A stretch of DNA of 64,000 bases from Anaerosalibacter bizertensis (GTDB taxonomy: Bacteria > Bacillota > Clostridia > Tissierellales > Sporanaerobacteraceae): positions 1 to 64,000 of the forward strand of contig NZ_VULR01000005.1 in NCBI RefSeq assembly GCF_009696605.1. The letters run 5' to 3'. Every line of letters starts with the position of its first letter. Within the stretch, counting starts at the first letter, position 1. The translations under genes and the position numbers were made by a program. Shown here piece by piece: positions 26,385 to 35,158 of this stretch. The notes beneath the pieces were generated by a model. The model did no database searches. It was not told where the DNA came from and saw only the letters and a list, made by a program, of their open reading frames with translations.

Positions 26385-26934
26385 TTATCATTTCCTCCTC
26401 ATTTACAGTTATTAATAATTTTTCTAGTAGCTCTTCTCTTTCTAAAAATAGTTGTTTTCGCCTTCTATTCAGGCTATTTACTTTTCCTAGTTTTCTTTGA
26501 AATTCAATATTAGGTAATTTAATATTTATTTTTCTAAATTCGTTTATAGGAATACTCATAATTATTGAGCCTTGTTTAATTTTATGAAGTTCTCTTTTAA
26601 AACTTTCACTTTTATCTATATACCATTCTAAATAGTCTGGATCTACAGTATCTCTATTTTTAACCTTTATGATTATATAATTTGAAGGTATAACCTTTCC
26701 TAAATCTGTCTTTTCTGCTTTTTTAGCATTATAGGATGTAAGATTGAGTAATATCATATCTTCTTCTACTAGCGGTATGTTTTGATTAATTTCTTCTGTA
26801 AGCTTTGGTACTGCTACACTAGATTCATTTTCAAAGGAATATACTGTCCTTTCCTCTGTTTCAATAGTACTATTTATTCTAATCCTACTTAAAGGTATAC
26901 CTTGGGTTATTTCCACTATTTTTTCAAGTCTCAT
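26377..26934 (-). CDS. Half-size HsdS-like specificity protein
   Basis: 185 residues with one target-recognition domain only: an N-terminal RLEKIVEITQGIPLSR start, the SYNAKKAEKTDLGKVIPSNYIII core strand, KQGSIIMSIPINEFRKINIKLP, and a C-terminal helix with QRKLGKVNSLNRRRKQLFLEREELLEKLL. Normal HsdS has two such units. It lies between hsdR and hsdM in frame with the operon, so it is not an obvious pseudogene. It could dimerise into an alternative specificity subunit, regulate the operon, or be a relic of duplication. Confidence 0.72.
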   Translation of the reverse strand: MRLEKIVEITQGIPLSRIRINSTIETEERTVYSFENESSVAVPKLTEEINQNIPLVEEDMILLNLTSYNAKKAEKTDLGKVIPSNYIIIKVKNRDTVDPDYLEWYIDKSESFKRELHKIKQGSIIMSIPINEFRKINIKLPNIEFQRKLGKVNSLNRRRKQLFLEREELLEKLLITVNEEEMING

Positions 26935-26945
26935 TCCAACCCTCC

Positions 26946-29705
26946 TTATTTATATTCTTCTGCTACTTCTCTTATAAATATTTCTAGTTCTTGAGTTTTT
27001 TCAACATTTTCTAAAAAAGAGTATTTTGCTTCTGTCAAAGTATCGCTTATTTCTTCTTTATCTATTATTCCACTAAATTCATACTCTTGTATCAATCCTT
27101 CTACTTGTTCTTCTGGAAGTCTATTCTTTACTGCAAAGTCATTTATGACTCTTTCTTTTCTTTCTATTTCAAACTCTGTAAATGCATTGTCTATAGAATC
27201 TTCACTGTCTAATTTTGGTACTACTTTATCTAAAAATTCTTTAATAAGTTCTACTTTATTTCTAAGTTCTATACTATCAGCTCTATCTAATTCTTTTATG
27301 ATATAGTTTATATCTTCTTTTCGTTTTTCTTCATTTTCCAAATCTATCTCTCTAATTAAATTCATAATATAATCTACATTTATCTTGTCTCTATGCATTA
27401 TTTCAAGAGCAAAATCTATATCATCAAGAATAGAAACTTTTTCTATTTTATTCTTATCGTGATTTTCTTTAATAAGTAGATACTTACTTCTATAATCTTG
27501 ATAATCTTGAATATCCATTCCTATTTTTTCTTCTGTGAATTCAAATTCATTAAAATTTTCCATTCTGATTAAAGTCTTAGTTAAGTCTCTAAAAACTACT
27601 ACAAACTCTTTTTGTTTTTCTTCACTTTCCATACTGTCTATACTTTCAGGTGTTGGAGCAATACTTAAAAGTGCATTTACTTGTTCTTTGAACAATGCTA
27701 AATACTCATCAAAAGACTTAGCTAAAACTGAATCTATATCATCAGTTTTTGAGAATGTTCTTAAAGCTTCATCTGTAGCTTCTTTTAAATTTCTAAAACA
27801 TACTATATTTCCATATGGTTTTTTATCAGAGTCAAGTCTATTAGTTCTTGAATATGCTTGAAGTAAATTGTGATATTTTAAGTTCTTATCTACATAAAGT
27901 GTATTTAGTTTTTTAGAGTCAAATCCCGTTAAAAACATATTTACAACTAAAAGTATATCTATCTTTGCTTCTCTTACTTTCTTGTCTACATCTGCTCTAT
28001 ATCCATCATAATTATCTGTAGAAAAATTAGTATTAAACATTTCATTATAATCATTAATCATTCTTTCTAAGCTATCTCTTCCATGAACTTTTCCTTCGCT
28101 TAAATCTGGATTTTCTTCATAGCTAAATATACTAGCTATTTTAAAATCATGGTCCAATTCTTTAAATTTATCATAATATTTTACTAAAGATTCTACACTG
28201 TCAGTTGCAAATATTGCATTATATCCCTTACTTCTTGATCTTTGATCATGGTATTGTATTATATGTCTTGCTACCAAATCTATTCTTTCCTCTGCTTGCC
28301 ACACTTCTTCTGTATTTATAGCTTGAACTTTTTCTGCAGCTATTTCATCTAATTTAGCTCCTAATGTATTTACATAGGTTACTGAAAAACCTAGAACATT
28401 TCCATCATGGATTGCATCTTTTATAAGGTAATAATGTAAACATTTATCAAATAGATCTGCTGTAGTTCTATCATCTTCTGATTTATTTTCTGGAAGTCTT
28501 GGAGTACCTGTAAATCCAAAATATTGGCTGTTTTGGAAATGCTCTTTTATAGCTGTATGCATCTTTCCAAATTGAGATCTATGACATTCATCTATTATGA
28601 ATATAACTTTTTTATTTCTATAGGGTTCCATGATATCTTTATACTTAGGGTTTTTAATGGCATTACTCATTTTCTGAATAGTAGTAACTATAATAGGATT
28701 CATAATGTCTTTTATTTGTTTTACTAGATTTTCTGTACTATCTGTTCTATCTACTGAACCTGGTTGAAAATCATTAAACTCTTTTTCTGTCTGATGGTCT
28801 AAATCTTGTCTATCTACTAAGAAAAATACCTTATCTATACTTTCTTCATTAGAAAGTATTTGACTTGCTTTAAAAGAAGTTAGTGTTTTACCTGACCCTG
28901 TTGTATGCCAAATATAACCGTTATTATTAGTTTCTAAAGCTCTTTTTACTATTTCTTCTACTGCATATACTTGATATGGTCTTAGTACTAGCAATTGTTT
29001 TTCTGTTTCTTTAAGTACCATATATCTTGCTATCATCTTAGATATATGACATTTTTCTAAAAACGTTGTGCTAAAATCTTTTAAATTTGTAATTCTATTG
29101 TTTTCTTTATCTGTCCAAAAGAAAGTATATTTATAATTTAAATTTCCATCAGAATTTGCAAAATACTTTGTATCCACACCATTTGATACTACAAATATTT
29201 GAATATATCTAAAAAGTCCTGTATATGACTGTACTTTATATCTGCAAATTTGATTAAATGCTTCTTTCATATCCAATCCTCTTCTTTTTAGTTCTATTTG
29301 AACTAATGGCAGGCCATTTATAAGTATTGTTACATCATATCTATTTTCATACTTTCCCCTTACTGTAACTTGATTTGTAACTTGAAATAAATTTTTGCAC
29401 CATTTTTGTGTATCCATTATAGTAAGGAAAAGTCTTTCACCATTCTCTCTTTCGATTTCAAGTTTATCTCTTAAAATCTTAGCTGATTCAAATACCCCCT
29501 TACCTTCAATCCTGTTCATAATTATTTGAAATTCTTTATCTGTAAGAGGTTTTCCTTTCAATTTATCTTCGTTAAATTTACTAATCTGTTTTCTAAAATT
29601 ATTCTTTAAATCTTCTTCACTATTTATATTAACTAATTCATAGCCATTTCTACTTAGTAACTTCAAAAGATTTTGTTCTAATACTGCTTCAGATTGATAT
29701 GACAA
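26946..29705 (-). CDS. hsdR: Type I restriction endonuclease subunit R
   Basis: Motor and nuclease subunit of about 920 residues. The N-terminal nuclease domain has a D...ExK site (YDVTILINGLPLVQIELKRRG). The SF2 translocase follows: Walker A TGSGKTLTS, DECH box (IDECHRSQFGKMH), motif III TGTPR, and motifs V-VI DILLVVNMFLTGFDSK with QAYSRTNR. A helical C-terminal domain binds HsdM/S. The frame opens at a GTG (29714) that falls within the ribosome site AGAAAGGGTGG; the TTG at 29705 (then SYQSEAVLEQ) is better spaced. Confidence 0.92.
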   Translation of the reverse strand: MSYQSEAVLEQNLLKLLSRNGYELVNINSEEDLKNNFRKQISKFNEDKLKGKPLTDKEFQIIMNRIEGKGVFESAKILRDKLEIERENGERLFLTIMDTQKWCKNLFQVTNQVTVRGKYENRYDVTILINGLPLVQIELKRRGLDMKEAFNQICRYKVQSYTGLFRYIQIFVVSNGVDTKYFANSDGNLNYKYTFFWTDKENNRITNLKDFSTTFLEKCHISKMIARYMVLKETEKQLLVLRPYQVYAVEEIVKRALETNNNGYIWHTTGSGKTLTSFKASQILSNEESIDKVFFLVDRQDLDHQTEKEFNDFQPGSVDRTDSTENLVKQIKDIMNPIIVTTIQKMSNAIKNPKYKDIMEPYRNKKVIFIIDECHRSQFGKMHTAIKEHFQNSQYFGFTGTPRLPENKSEDDRTTADLFDKCLHYYLIKDAIHDGNVLGFSVTYVNTLGAKLDEIAAEKVQAINTEEVWQAEERIDLVARHIIQYHDQRSRSKGYNAIFATDSVESLVKYYDKFKELDHDFKIASIFSYEENPDLSEGKVHGRDSLERMINDYNEMFNTNFSTDNYDGYRADVDKKVREAKIDILLVVNMFLTGFDSKKLNTLYVDKNLKYHNLLQAYSRTNRLDSDKKPYGNIVCFRNLKEATDEALRTFSKTDDIDSVLAKSFDEYLALFKEQVNALLSIAPTPESIDSMESEEKQKEFVVVFRDLTKTLIRMENFNEFEFTEEKIGMDIQDYQDYRSKYLLIKENHDKNKIEKVSILDDIDFALEIMHRDKINVDYIMNLIREIDLENEEKRKEDINYIIKELDRADSIELRNKVELIKEFLDKVVPKLDSEDSIDNAFTEFEIERKERVINDFAVKNRLPEEQVEGLIQEYEFSGIIDKEEISDTLTEAKYSFLENVEKTQELEIFIREVAEEYK

Positions 29706-29760
29706 TAGGACCACCCTTTCTCAAAATGTCTAAATAGATCATTACTACTTAAATATAGTT

Positions 29761-29826
29761 GTTATTTTGTATAATAACATAATACCATTTAAAATAATTT
29801 TGTCAATAGTTATTATTTATAATAAC
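29761..29826. promoter_or_regulatory. Two palindromic operator-like sites flanking the hsd promoter
   Basis: GTTATTAT-N2-ATAATAAC (29809-29826, perfect 8+2+8) lies just upstream of the -35 box. A degenerate copy, GTTATT-N6-AATAAC (29761-29778), lies just past the -10 box near the expected transcription start. This arrangement suits a dimeric repressor controlling restriction gene expression. No candidate repressor gene is adjacent. Confidence 0.6.
29779..29806 (-). promoter_or_regulatory. Promoter of the hsd operon
   Basis: Minus strand TTGACA (29801-29806), 16-nt spacer, TATTAT (29779-29784), about 75 nt upstream of hsdR. Palindromes abut both sides. Confidence 0.75.
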
Positions 29827-29832
29827 ATAAAA

Positions 29833-30199
29833 TCATTTTATAACAATATATAAATAAAATTTGGATACTTTTCTCATTGCAGGAATAAAGATATCGTTAT
29901 AGCCACCTGATTGTCTAAATGATTTCATAACTTCCATTAGTTTTTTATCTATAAAGAGTCCGCTCTCTTTAAATAAAGAAAAGTCACATTCTTTGTTGGA
30001 ACAATAAAAATTCTTCTTTCCTTCAAAAATGTGACTCTTACATATTGGATAATTCCCTAATACTTCTCTATTTGATTGAAATTTTTATTAAGACTAATTT
30101 TATACTCTTAAATCCTAGATTTATGACTTCCTTCCCTATATCTACTATTAGAGCTAATGTAGGTGTTTGAACTCTTCCTACACTTAAAGAAGTATTGAT
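29833..30199 (-). pseudogene. Remnant of DNA topoisomerase III (topB)
   Basis: Two broken frames. 30068-30199 reads LSVGRVQTPTLALIV, the signature that follows the active tyrosine region of type IA topoisomerases, then runs to a stop. After a frameshift, 29833-30084 reads a zinc-ribbon-like stretch, with cysteines in NYPICKSHIFEGKKNFYCSN and KECDFSLFKES, then a helical tail. This order and the Cys-rich end fit topoisomerase III, with the N-terminal two thirds and the middle lost. No start codon or ribosome site is left. It separates the type I operon from the MmeI-like gene. Confidence 0.68.
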
Positions 30200-32166
30200 T
30201 TAGTATAAAGTTTCATTAAATATTCAACACAATCTGATTCAGAATCTATATCCCATGATTTACCATAAGCCTCCCACACAGCTTTATCTAGTTCTTTATG
30301 GGCCTTTAACAAATCTCTAGGCATAAATAATGGATCATATAAGTCTGCATAACTCCAATCCTTATATTTTTGTCTTACTTTTAAAACCAACTCCGCTTTT
30401 TTAGAAACTATTATTTTAACTTTCTCATTTGTCTTAGACCATGGAAAATTATTATATACTATATTTTTAGAATATTTATAATCTCCTTTTAGTCTGCCTC
30501 CTACTACTCTCATCCATGCGTTATGAACATTGGAAGTTAATATTCCAAAATGATATATACTTGCATTAGGCATTATCAAAACAGCATCACTTGCTATACT
30601 ATTAGTTGACATAAATCCTATTGGAATATACTTTCTATTTTCTGATGTTACCCTAGGAATTAACAGATAATTGCTTTTGGAAATATTTGTCGTTTGAAAC
30701 TTAGTAGGTGTATTTGCTATTTTTAAAGTATTTTTTCTAGTACTCTTTAATCTAAATTCTCTAACATTCTTAACTCTTTCCATAACAAGAGACATAGTTC
30801 TTATTTTGCTTGGTTTTAAATCTCCTAAGTACAAGCAATATCTTGGATTGTTATTTATAAACTCCCTTGCACCATACCATTCCATGAAATACTTTTTAGA
30901 TTGAGGCTCCTCTTTTATAAACTTTTCCATTTCCTCTTTTGTAAATAAATAATTCCCATCATCTATTGGTTGATTACCCATACCTATTTCTTGAACATCA
31001 CATAATGGCTTTCTTCTAGACTCTATATAAACATTATCAGCATCTACTAAATAACCATTGATATTCTCAACTTCTTGAAACGTCCCTTCATTTTCATATA
31101 TTATCTTTTTATCAATTCTCTTATTCATACTAGAAAAACCTATTATAACACAATACACAGCTGCTTTATATTTTGCATCATTACTCCATTTAAATGTTCT
31201 ATAAGCAAAATCTATCTTGCAAAAATTGTCTTCTAATATATACTTCCACAAAATACTAACCTGTTCTCCTTGACATATGCTATTAGTAGAAACAAAAGCA
31301 ACCCTTAAATCTTTATTTCCTTTTATCATTTTTGCAGACTTAGCATACCAAGCTGAAACATAATCTAAGTTTCCTATGTTTTTTATACCGTTAAAGACAA
31401 GGTTTATATCAGAGTTTTGTTCACTATTCATTAATCTAGCACCCACAAATGGAGGATTTCCTATAATATAATCTAGTTCTTTAGCATCTATTAATTCATT
31501 CCAATCTATTCTTAGGGCATTAGTATTAATAATATTTGCATTTTCTCTTATTGGAAAATCTATTATATTAAAACCGAAATAATTACTAATTTTTTGATCC
31601 ATTAAATGCTTTATAAGTATCATGGATACTTTAGCTATCTCTACAGGAAATTCTTCGTACTCTATACCATAAAATTGATTTATATGTACTATATTTTTTG
31701 CTCCTATCATTTGAAGTTCTCTATGATCATAAATCATTTTCATAACTTCAAATTCTAATTCTCTTAACTTTTGATAAGCCATTATTAAAAAGTTTCCTGA
31801 ACCACAGGCAGGATCTAAAAACTTTAATAATGCTAATTTCCGTTGAAAATTCTTAAGTTCTTTAACCGTACTTTTGGATCTTTCAAATTCATCATATAAT
31901 TCATCTAAAAATAAAGGCTCTAATACCTTCATAATATTTTCTTCAGATGTGTAATGAGCTCCTAAATTCCTTCTCTGCTCTTGGTCCATAACTCCCTGGA
32001 ATATAGCACCAAATATAGCTGGATTTATTTCTGACCAATTAAACTTACAGCATTCTAATAAAAGATTTCTCATATTTTGATTAAATGAAGCTAATGGTAA
32101 ATCCTCTTTAAACAAATTACCATTTATATATCTAAATCTTTTTAATTCTGGGGATAAATTATTCAT
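30184..32166 (-). CDS. MmeI-like adenine DNA methyltransferase portion (gene broken)
   Basis: 660 residues homologous to the methylase and recognition part of MmeI-type single-chain restriction-modification enzymes: LGAHYTSEENIMKV, AdoMet motif FLDPACGSGNFLI, catalytic GNPPFVGARL, a long C-terminal recognition region and a final helical bundle. Intact relatives have about 900 residues with a nuclease domain in front; here that domain is in a different frame (32159-32473) and the linker between the two, about 150-200 residues, is missing. The frame is long and clean, so a solitary methylase could still be made. The 3' end abuts the topoisomerase remnant. Confidence 0.75.
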   Translation of the reverse strand: MNNLSPELKRFRYINGNLFKEDLPLASFNQNMRNLLLECCKFNWSEINPAIFGAIFQGVMDQEQRRNLGAHYTSEENIMKVLEPLFLDELYDEFERSKSTVKELKNFQRKLALLKFLDPACGSGNFLIMAYQKLRELEFEVMKMIYDHRELQMIGAKNIVHINQFYGIEYEEFPVEIAKVSMILIKHLMDQKISNYFGFNIIDFPIRENANIINTNALRIDWNELIDAKELDYIIGNPPFVGARLMNSEQNSDINLVFNGIKNIGNLDYVSAWYAKSAKMIKGNKDLRVAFVSTNSICQGEQVSILWKYILEDNFCKIDFAYRTFKWSNDAKYKAAVYCVIIGFSSMNKRIDKKIIYENEGTFQEVENINGYLVDADNVYIESRRKPLCDVQEIGMGNQPIDDGNYLFTKEEMEKFIKEEPQSKKYFMEWYGAREFINNNPRYCLYLGDLKPSKIRTMSLVMERVKNVREFRLKSTRKNTLKIANTPTKFQTTNISKSNYLLIPRVTSENRKYIPIGFMSTNSIASDAVLIMPNASIYHFGILTSNVHNAWMRVVGGRLKGDYKYSKNIVYNNFPWSKTNEKVKIIVSKKAELVLKVRQKYKDWSYADLYDPLFMPRDLLKAHKELDKAVWEAYGKSWDIDSESDCVEYLMKLYTKSILL

Positions 32167-32473
32167 TCTTTTTTCTATCTGGTTTTAAAGAGTGAACATA
32201 GCCCATAGCTTGTGTATATGCTTTGGCTAAAGATTGTCCCTTAGACTTCATTTCAATTAGGATTTTTCCTGGCATAAAATAGTCAATATATCCTATAGAT
32301 CCATCTTTCAAAGTTATTTGATGTTCATGAAATCCATCTTTCCAGTCAACTCCAAATATATTCATAAAATCTTTTTCAAAAGTTTGACCCTCTTGTCTCT
32401 CATTACCATCACAGTTTTTCCAATGCATTTGAAATTTGACTGCTCTATCTTCAATTTTGTTCCAACTTAACAT
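32159..32473 (-). pseudogene. N-terminal nuclease domain of the MmeI-like enzyme (detached)
   Basis: About 104 residues from MLSWNKIEDRAVKF to a stop just past the ATG of the methylase frame. It carries the PD-(D/E)xK pattern of MmeI-type enzymes: YIDYFMPGKILIEMKSKG, with Asp, Glu and Lys of the active site. GGGGAG precedes the ATG at 32473. The overlap ATGAATAA with the next frame reflects a deletion and frameshift in a once single gene. Cleavage by this fragment alone is unlikely. Confidence 0.7.
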
Positions 32474-32587
32474 AGCTAACTCCCCTAGCCCAGTATTACT
32501 TGTTAAAAATATCATTTCCATATATTAATTTTTAATACACAGCTATTGGGAATTGATTATTTTACCGACATTTTTAAATAATATTAT

Positions 32588-32632
32588 TTAAAAAGTCTTG
32601 ATACCTTTGTTTCCTAAGATATCAAGACTTCC
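32588..32632 (-). terminator. Hairpin terminator downstream of decayed genes
   Basis: AAGTCTTGATA and TATCAAGACTT arms around a roughly 20-nt loop, followed on the minus strand by TTTTTAAAT. It resembles the hairpin at 23406-23439. Confidence 0.6.
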
Positions 32633-32637
32633 ATTTA

Positions 32638-32793
32638 CTACTCCTGCAATAAGGTGCAAAATTTACTCCTTATTAATTCTTTATTTTTTGTATGATATAC
32701 ATACATTTCTCTACCTTTATCTTTTTTATATTTTTCAGCATACTGTTTTAAAGCTTCTCTTTCTATTTTTTCCTTATCATTAGCTTCTACTTA
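32638..32793 (-). pseudogene. Unidentified C-terminal coding fragment
   Basis: A minus-strand frame without a start codon reads EANDKEKIEREALKQYAEKY, then a lysine-rich stretch including GREMYVYHTKNKELIRSKF, and stops at 32638. The codon use looks like coding sequence. It lies downstream of the permease fragment and is probably the tail of another lost gene. I cannot assign it. Confidence 0.3.
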
Positions 32794-32799
32794 CACAAA

Positions 32800-32957
32800 T
32801 CAACTTTCTATAATCTCTCTTTTATACTTATTGTACATCTTTGATATAGAAAGATATATTATCAAAATATATCCTACAATAACTATAATAAATAGATGAT
32901 TTAAGTTTAATAAAAAATCTATTGGTCTAAATATCGTAAATAGTTTAGACATTTTAA
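32800..32957 (-). pseudogene. C-terminal fragment of an FtsX/BceB-like ABC permease
   Basis: In a frame different from the kinase remnant, the minus strand reads a hydrophobic segment, LNHLFIIVIVGYILIIYLSI, then SKMYNKYKREIIES and a stop. That is how BceB-type permeases end: last membrane segment plus a short basic tail. It follows directly on a truncated Bce-like sensor kinase, which in intact loci precedes bceAB, so one deletion probably removed the kinase end, all of bceA and most of bceB. Confidence 0.5.
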
Positions 32958-33838
32958 AACTTCTTCCTCTAATCCCTTTCCATTATCCTTTATCCTTATT
33001 TCTCTATATATTGGATTGGATATAAACTCTATTTTAATCTTATCTAAAGTATGTTCTAGGGAATTTTTTATTATATTTAAAAATCCTTCATAAAGCCAAA
33101 CCTCGTCTCCTAAAACTGTGAAATCCTCTCCAGTATACTCTACTCTAACATTTCTGTCTCTATTTAAACTATTTACTATATCTTCTATTATTTCCCTTAC
33201 GGAAAGTTTTTCATATCTATAATCTATAGTATTTGAATTTACTTTAGATAATTTTAAAAGTACCTCTGTAAAGTTTTTAAGTCTATCTAATTCCAAATAC
33301 AATTTTTCCAAGTATATATCTGTATTTTCTTTATCTGTTTTAATTAACTCTGCCATAAATCCTATTGAGGTTATAGGTGTTTTAAGTTGATGGGCTATAT
33401 TTGCTAAGTCTTTCTTTAAATTGGATTTTTGTCTTTTAGATTCTTCTTCTAAAGATTTTAAATTTACTATAATCTTATATAATTCATCTCTAAGAATACT
33501 GTACTCATCATCTTCTTTTATTTGTATAGAATAGTCTCCGCTATTTATCCTTATTAAATATTCTTCTAATTCCTTAATTTTAAATTTGAGTTCTTTATCT
33601 TTTTTTCTATTAAATAATATATATATTCCATATATGATTATAGAAATAATGAGAATAAGTAAAATTCCATATATCTTATGAACAAATATACTTTCATTGT
33701 AGTATCCTAAGGATTTTAAAGTAATCTCACTATTAAATCCTTTAGTATCTAGGATATTTGAAATTGTACTATAAAAATATCTGTCCATTCCTGTTATTAA
33801 AAGGCTGATAATTAAAAATACTATTATAAAAAACTCAT
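32919..33838 (-). pseudogene. Sensor histidine kinase (BceS-like), frameshifted and truncated
   Basis: The surviving frame has one clear membrane segment (IYGILLILIISIIIYGIYILF), a HAMP-like linker, the phospho-His box ANIAHQLKTPITS, the N box NIIKNSLEHT and the first glycine box DNGKGL, and then ends abruptly; the second glycine box and ATP lid are missing. At the 5' end the ATG at 33838 is joined to the body only if one T is added to the T-run near 33828-33833; as it stands the gene stops after four codons. The kinase cannot be functional. Confidence 0.75.
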
Positions 33839-33839
33839 A

Positions 33840-34303
33840 TTAATCCCTCACAAATCTATAGCCAATTCCCCTAACTGTTTCTACTACATAGCCATAATCC
33901 TTTAGTTTTTTTCATCAAGTACTAAACCTTTATAGTTTAACTTTTCTTCTACTCCATCTACTCGCCTTAAAACACTTTCTATTTTCGCTTTTAATATTGG
34001 AAGTTTAAAAGGCTTTGTTATATATCCATCAGAAATATTAAGTCCCTTTACTATATCTTCCTCTGAATCATTAACTGTTAAAAATATTACTGGTGTAGAT
34101 TCTATATTAAATATCTTTAAAAAATCAAAACCTGTCCCATCTGGTAAATTTACATCTAAAAGAATTAAATTAAAATCATAAGTAAAGTTTTTTTTAGCTT
34201 CCTCTAAAGATTTACTAATTACTATATCATAGCCATTATTAACTAAATAGGCTTTTATTCCAAAACCTAAGGTTTCATCATCTTCTAGTAAAAATATTCT
34301 CAT
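33840..34303 (-). pseudogene. OmpR-type response regulator (BceR-like), internally deleted
   Basis: The receiver domain is recognisable (LLEDDETLG, phospho-acceptor Asp in LILLDVNLPDGTGF, YITKPF), although the expected GADDY is altered to ISDGY. After VLDEKN the frame stops; one base out of frame it continues as KLKDYGYVVETVRGIGYRFVRD, the end of a winged-helix domain. About 70-75 residues of the DNA-binding domain are lost. It lies just upstream of the decayed kinase. Confidence 0.75.
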
Positions 34304-34412
34304 TTAATCACCTCAAAGATATTCTACATCATAAATAATTTTGCAAGTATATTTATAATATAAATTTTATTTGAAAAATGTCTTCTCTACAACTAAATAT
34401 TACCATAGGAAT

Positions 34413-34440
34413 GAAAAAACGGTAAGATTAATCCTACCGT
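34413..34440 (-). terminator. Terminator after the uvsE remnant
   Basis: A near-perfect palindrome, 34419-34440 (ACGGTA...TACCGT), is followed on the minus strand by six T residues. Confidence 0.7.
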
Positions 34441-34490
34441 AAATTTTTAATATTAGATTTTTTACCAAATGATTTCATGTCTTATTCCAA

Positions 34491-35158
34491 CTAACTCATA
34501 GTTTCGTCTGAAGTCTTCGAAGGTTCAGCTTCATCTATAAGATTATAAAAATCTATCACTGGGTAATTATTTTTATCCTTAAGTATCTCTCTTATTTTAT
34601 TATAATGATAATTAGAATGCTCTAAAACCCTATATTTATATTTACTCCACTCTATTTCTAATTTTCTTATATCTTTAATACTTGATATACTATTTATACA
34701 TTTAATGGCTGAAAGATTCTTATCTTTAACTTCAAGCATAATATCTATTTCATCATCTAATTTATTACTGAAACTCGTAAATTCAGTTAAATCTATTGTC
34801 CTCGAATGAGAACCTGGTCTTTTTTCCAAGTTTTTTTACATTTATTTATAAAGTATAATTCGTCTTTAGATTTATCATAAGGTAATATCTTATTGTGGAG
34901 ATTATCAAATACTACTGGTATGTCTAATGTTTTTCCTATTTTTAGAACATCTCCAATATTGTAGGATTTGTCATCATTTTCAATAACCAGCCTATCCTTA
35001 ACTTTAGGAGAAAGGAGATTATAATTATGGATAAATCTATCTATAGCTTTTTCTTTATCACCATATACTCCTCCTATATGAAGGACTATCTTGCTATCCT
35101 TTAACAAAATGGAATTTTTGTGGAACATAGGAAATAGTAATCCCCTAACAAGCAACAA
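34491..35158 (-). pseudogene. uvsE: UV-damage endonuclease (UvsE), 5'-truncated and frameshifted
   Basis: Two overlapping frames together match the middle and end of UvsE: KIVLHIGGVYGDKEKAIDRF, LVIENDDKSY and VVFDNLHNKI in the first, then KRPGSHSRTIDL and IDIMLEVKDKN in the second. They join at the A-run near 34812-34820 (TWKK|RPGSHS), so a single-base change broke the gene. About 110 N-terminal residues are absent: the frame begins at a TTG inside the last codons of hypA. Not functional as a repair enzyme. Confidence 0.8.
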
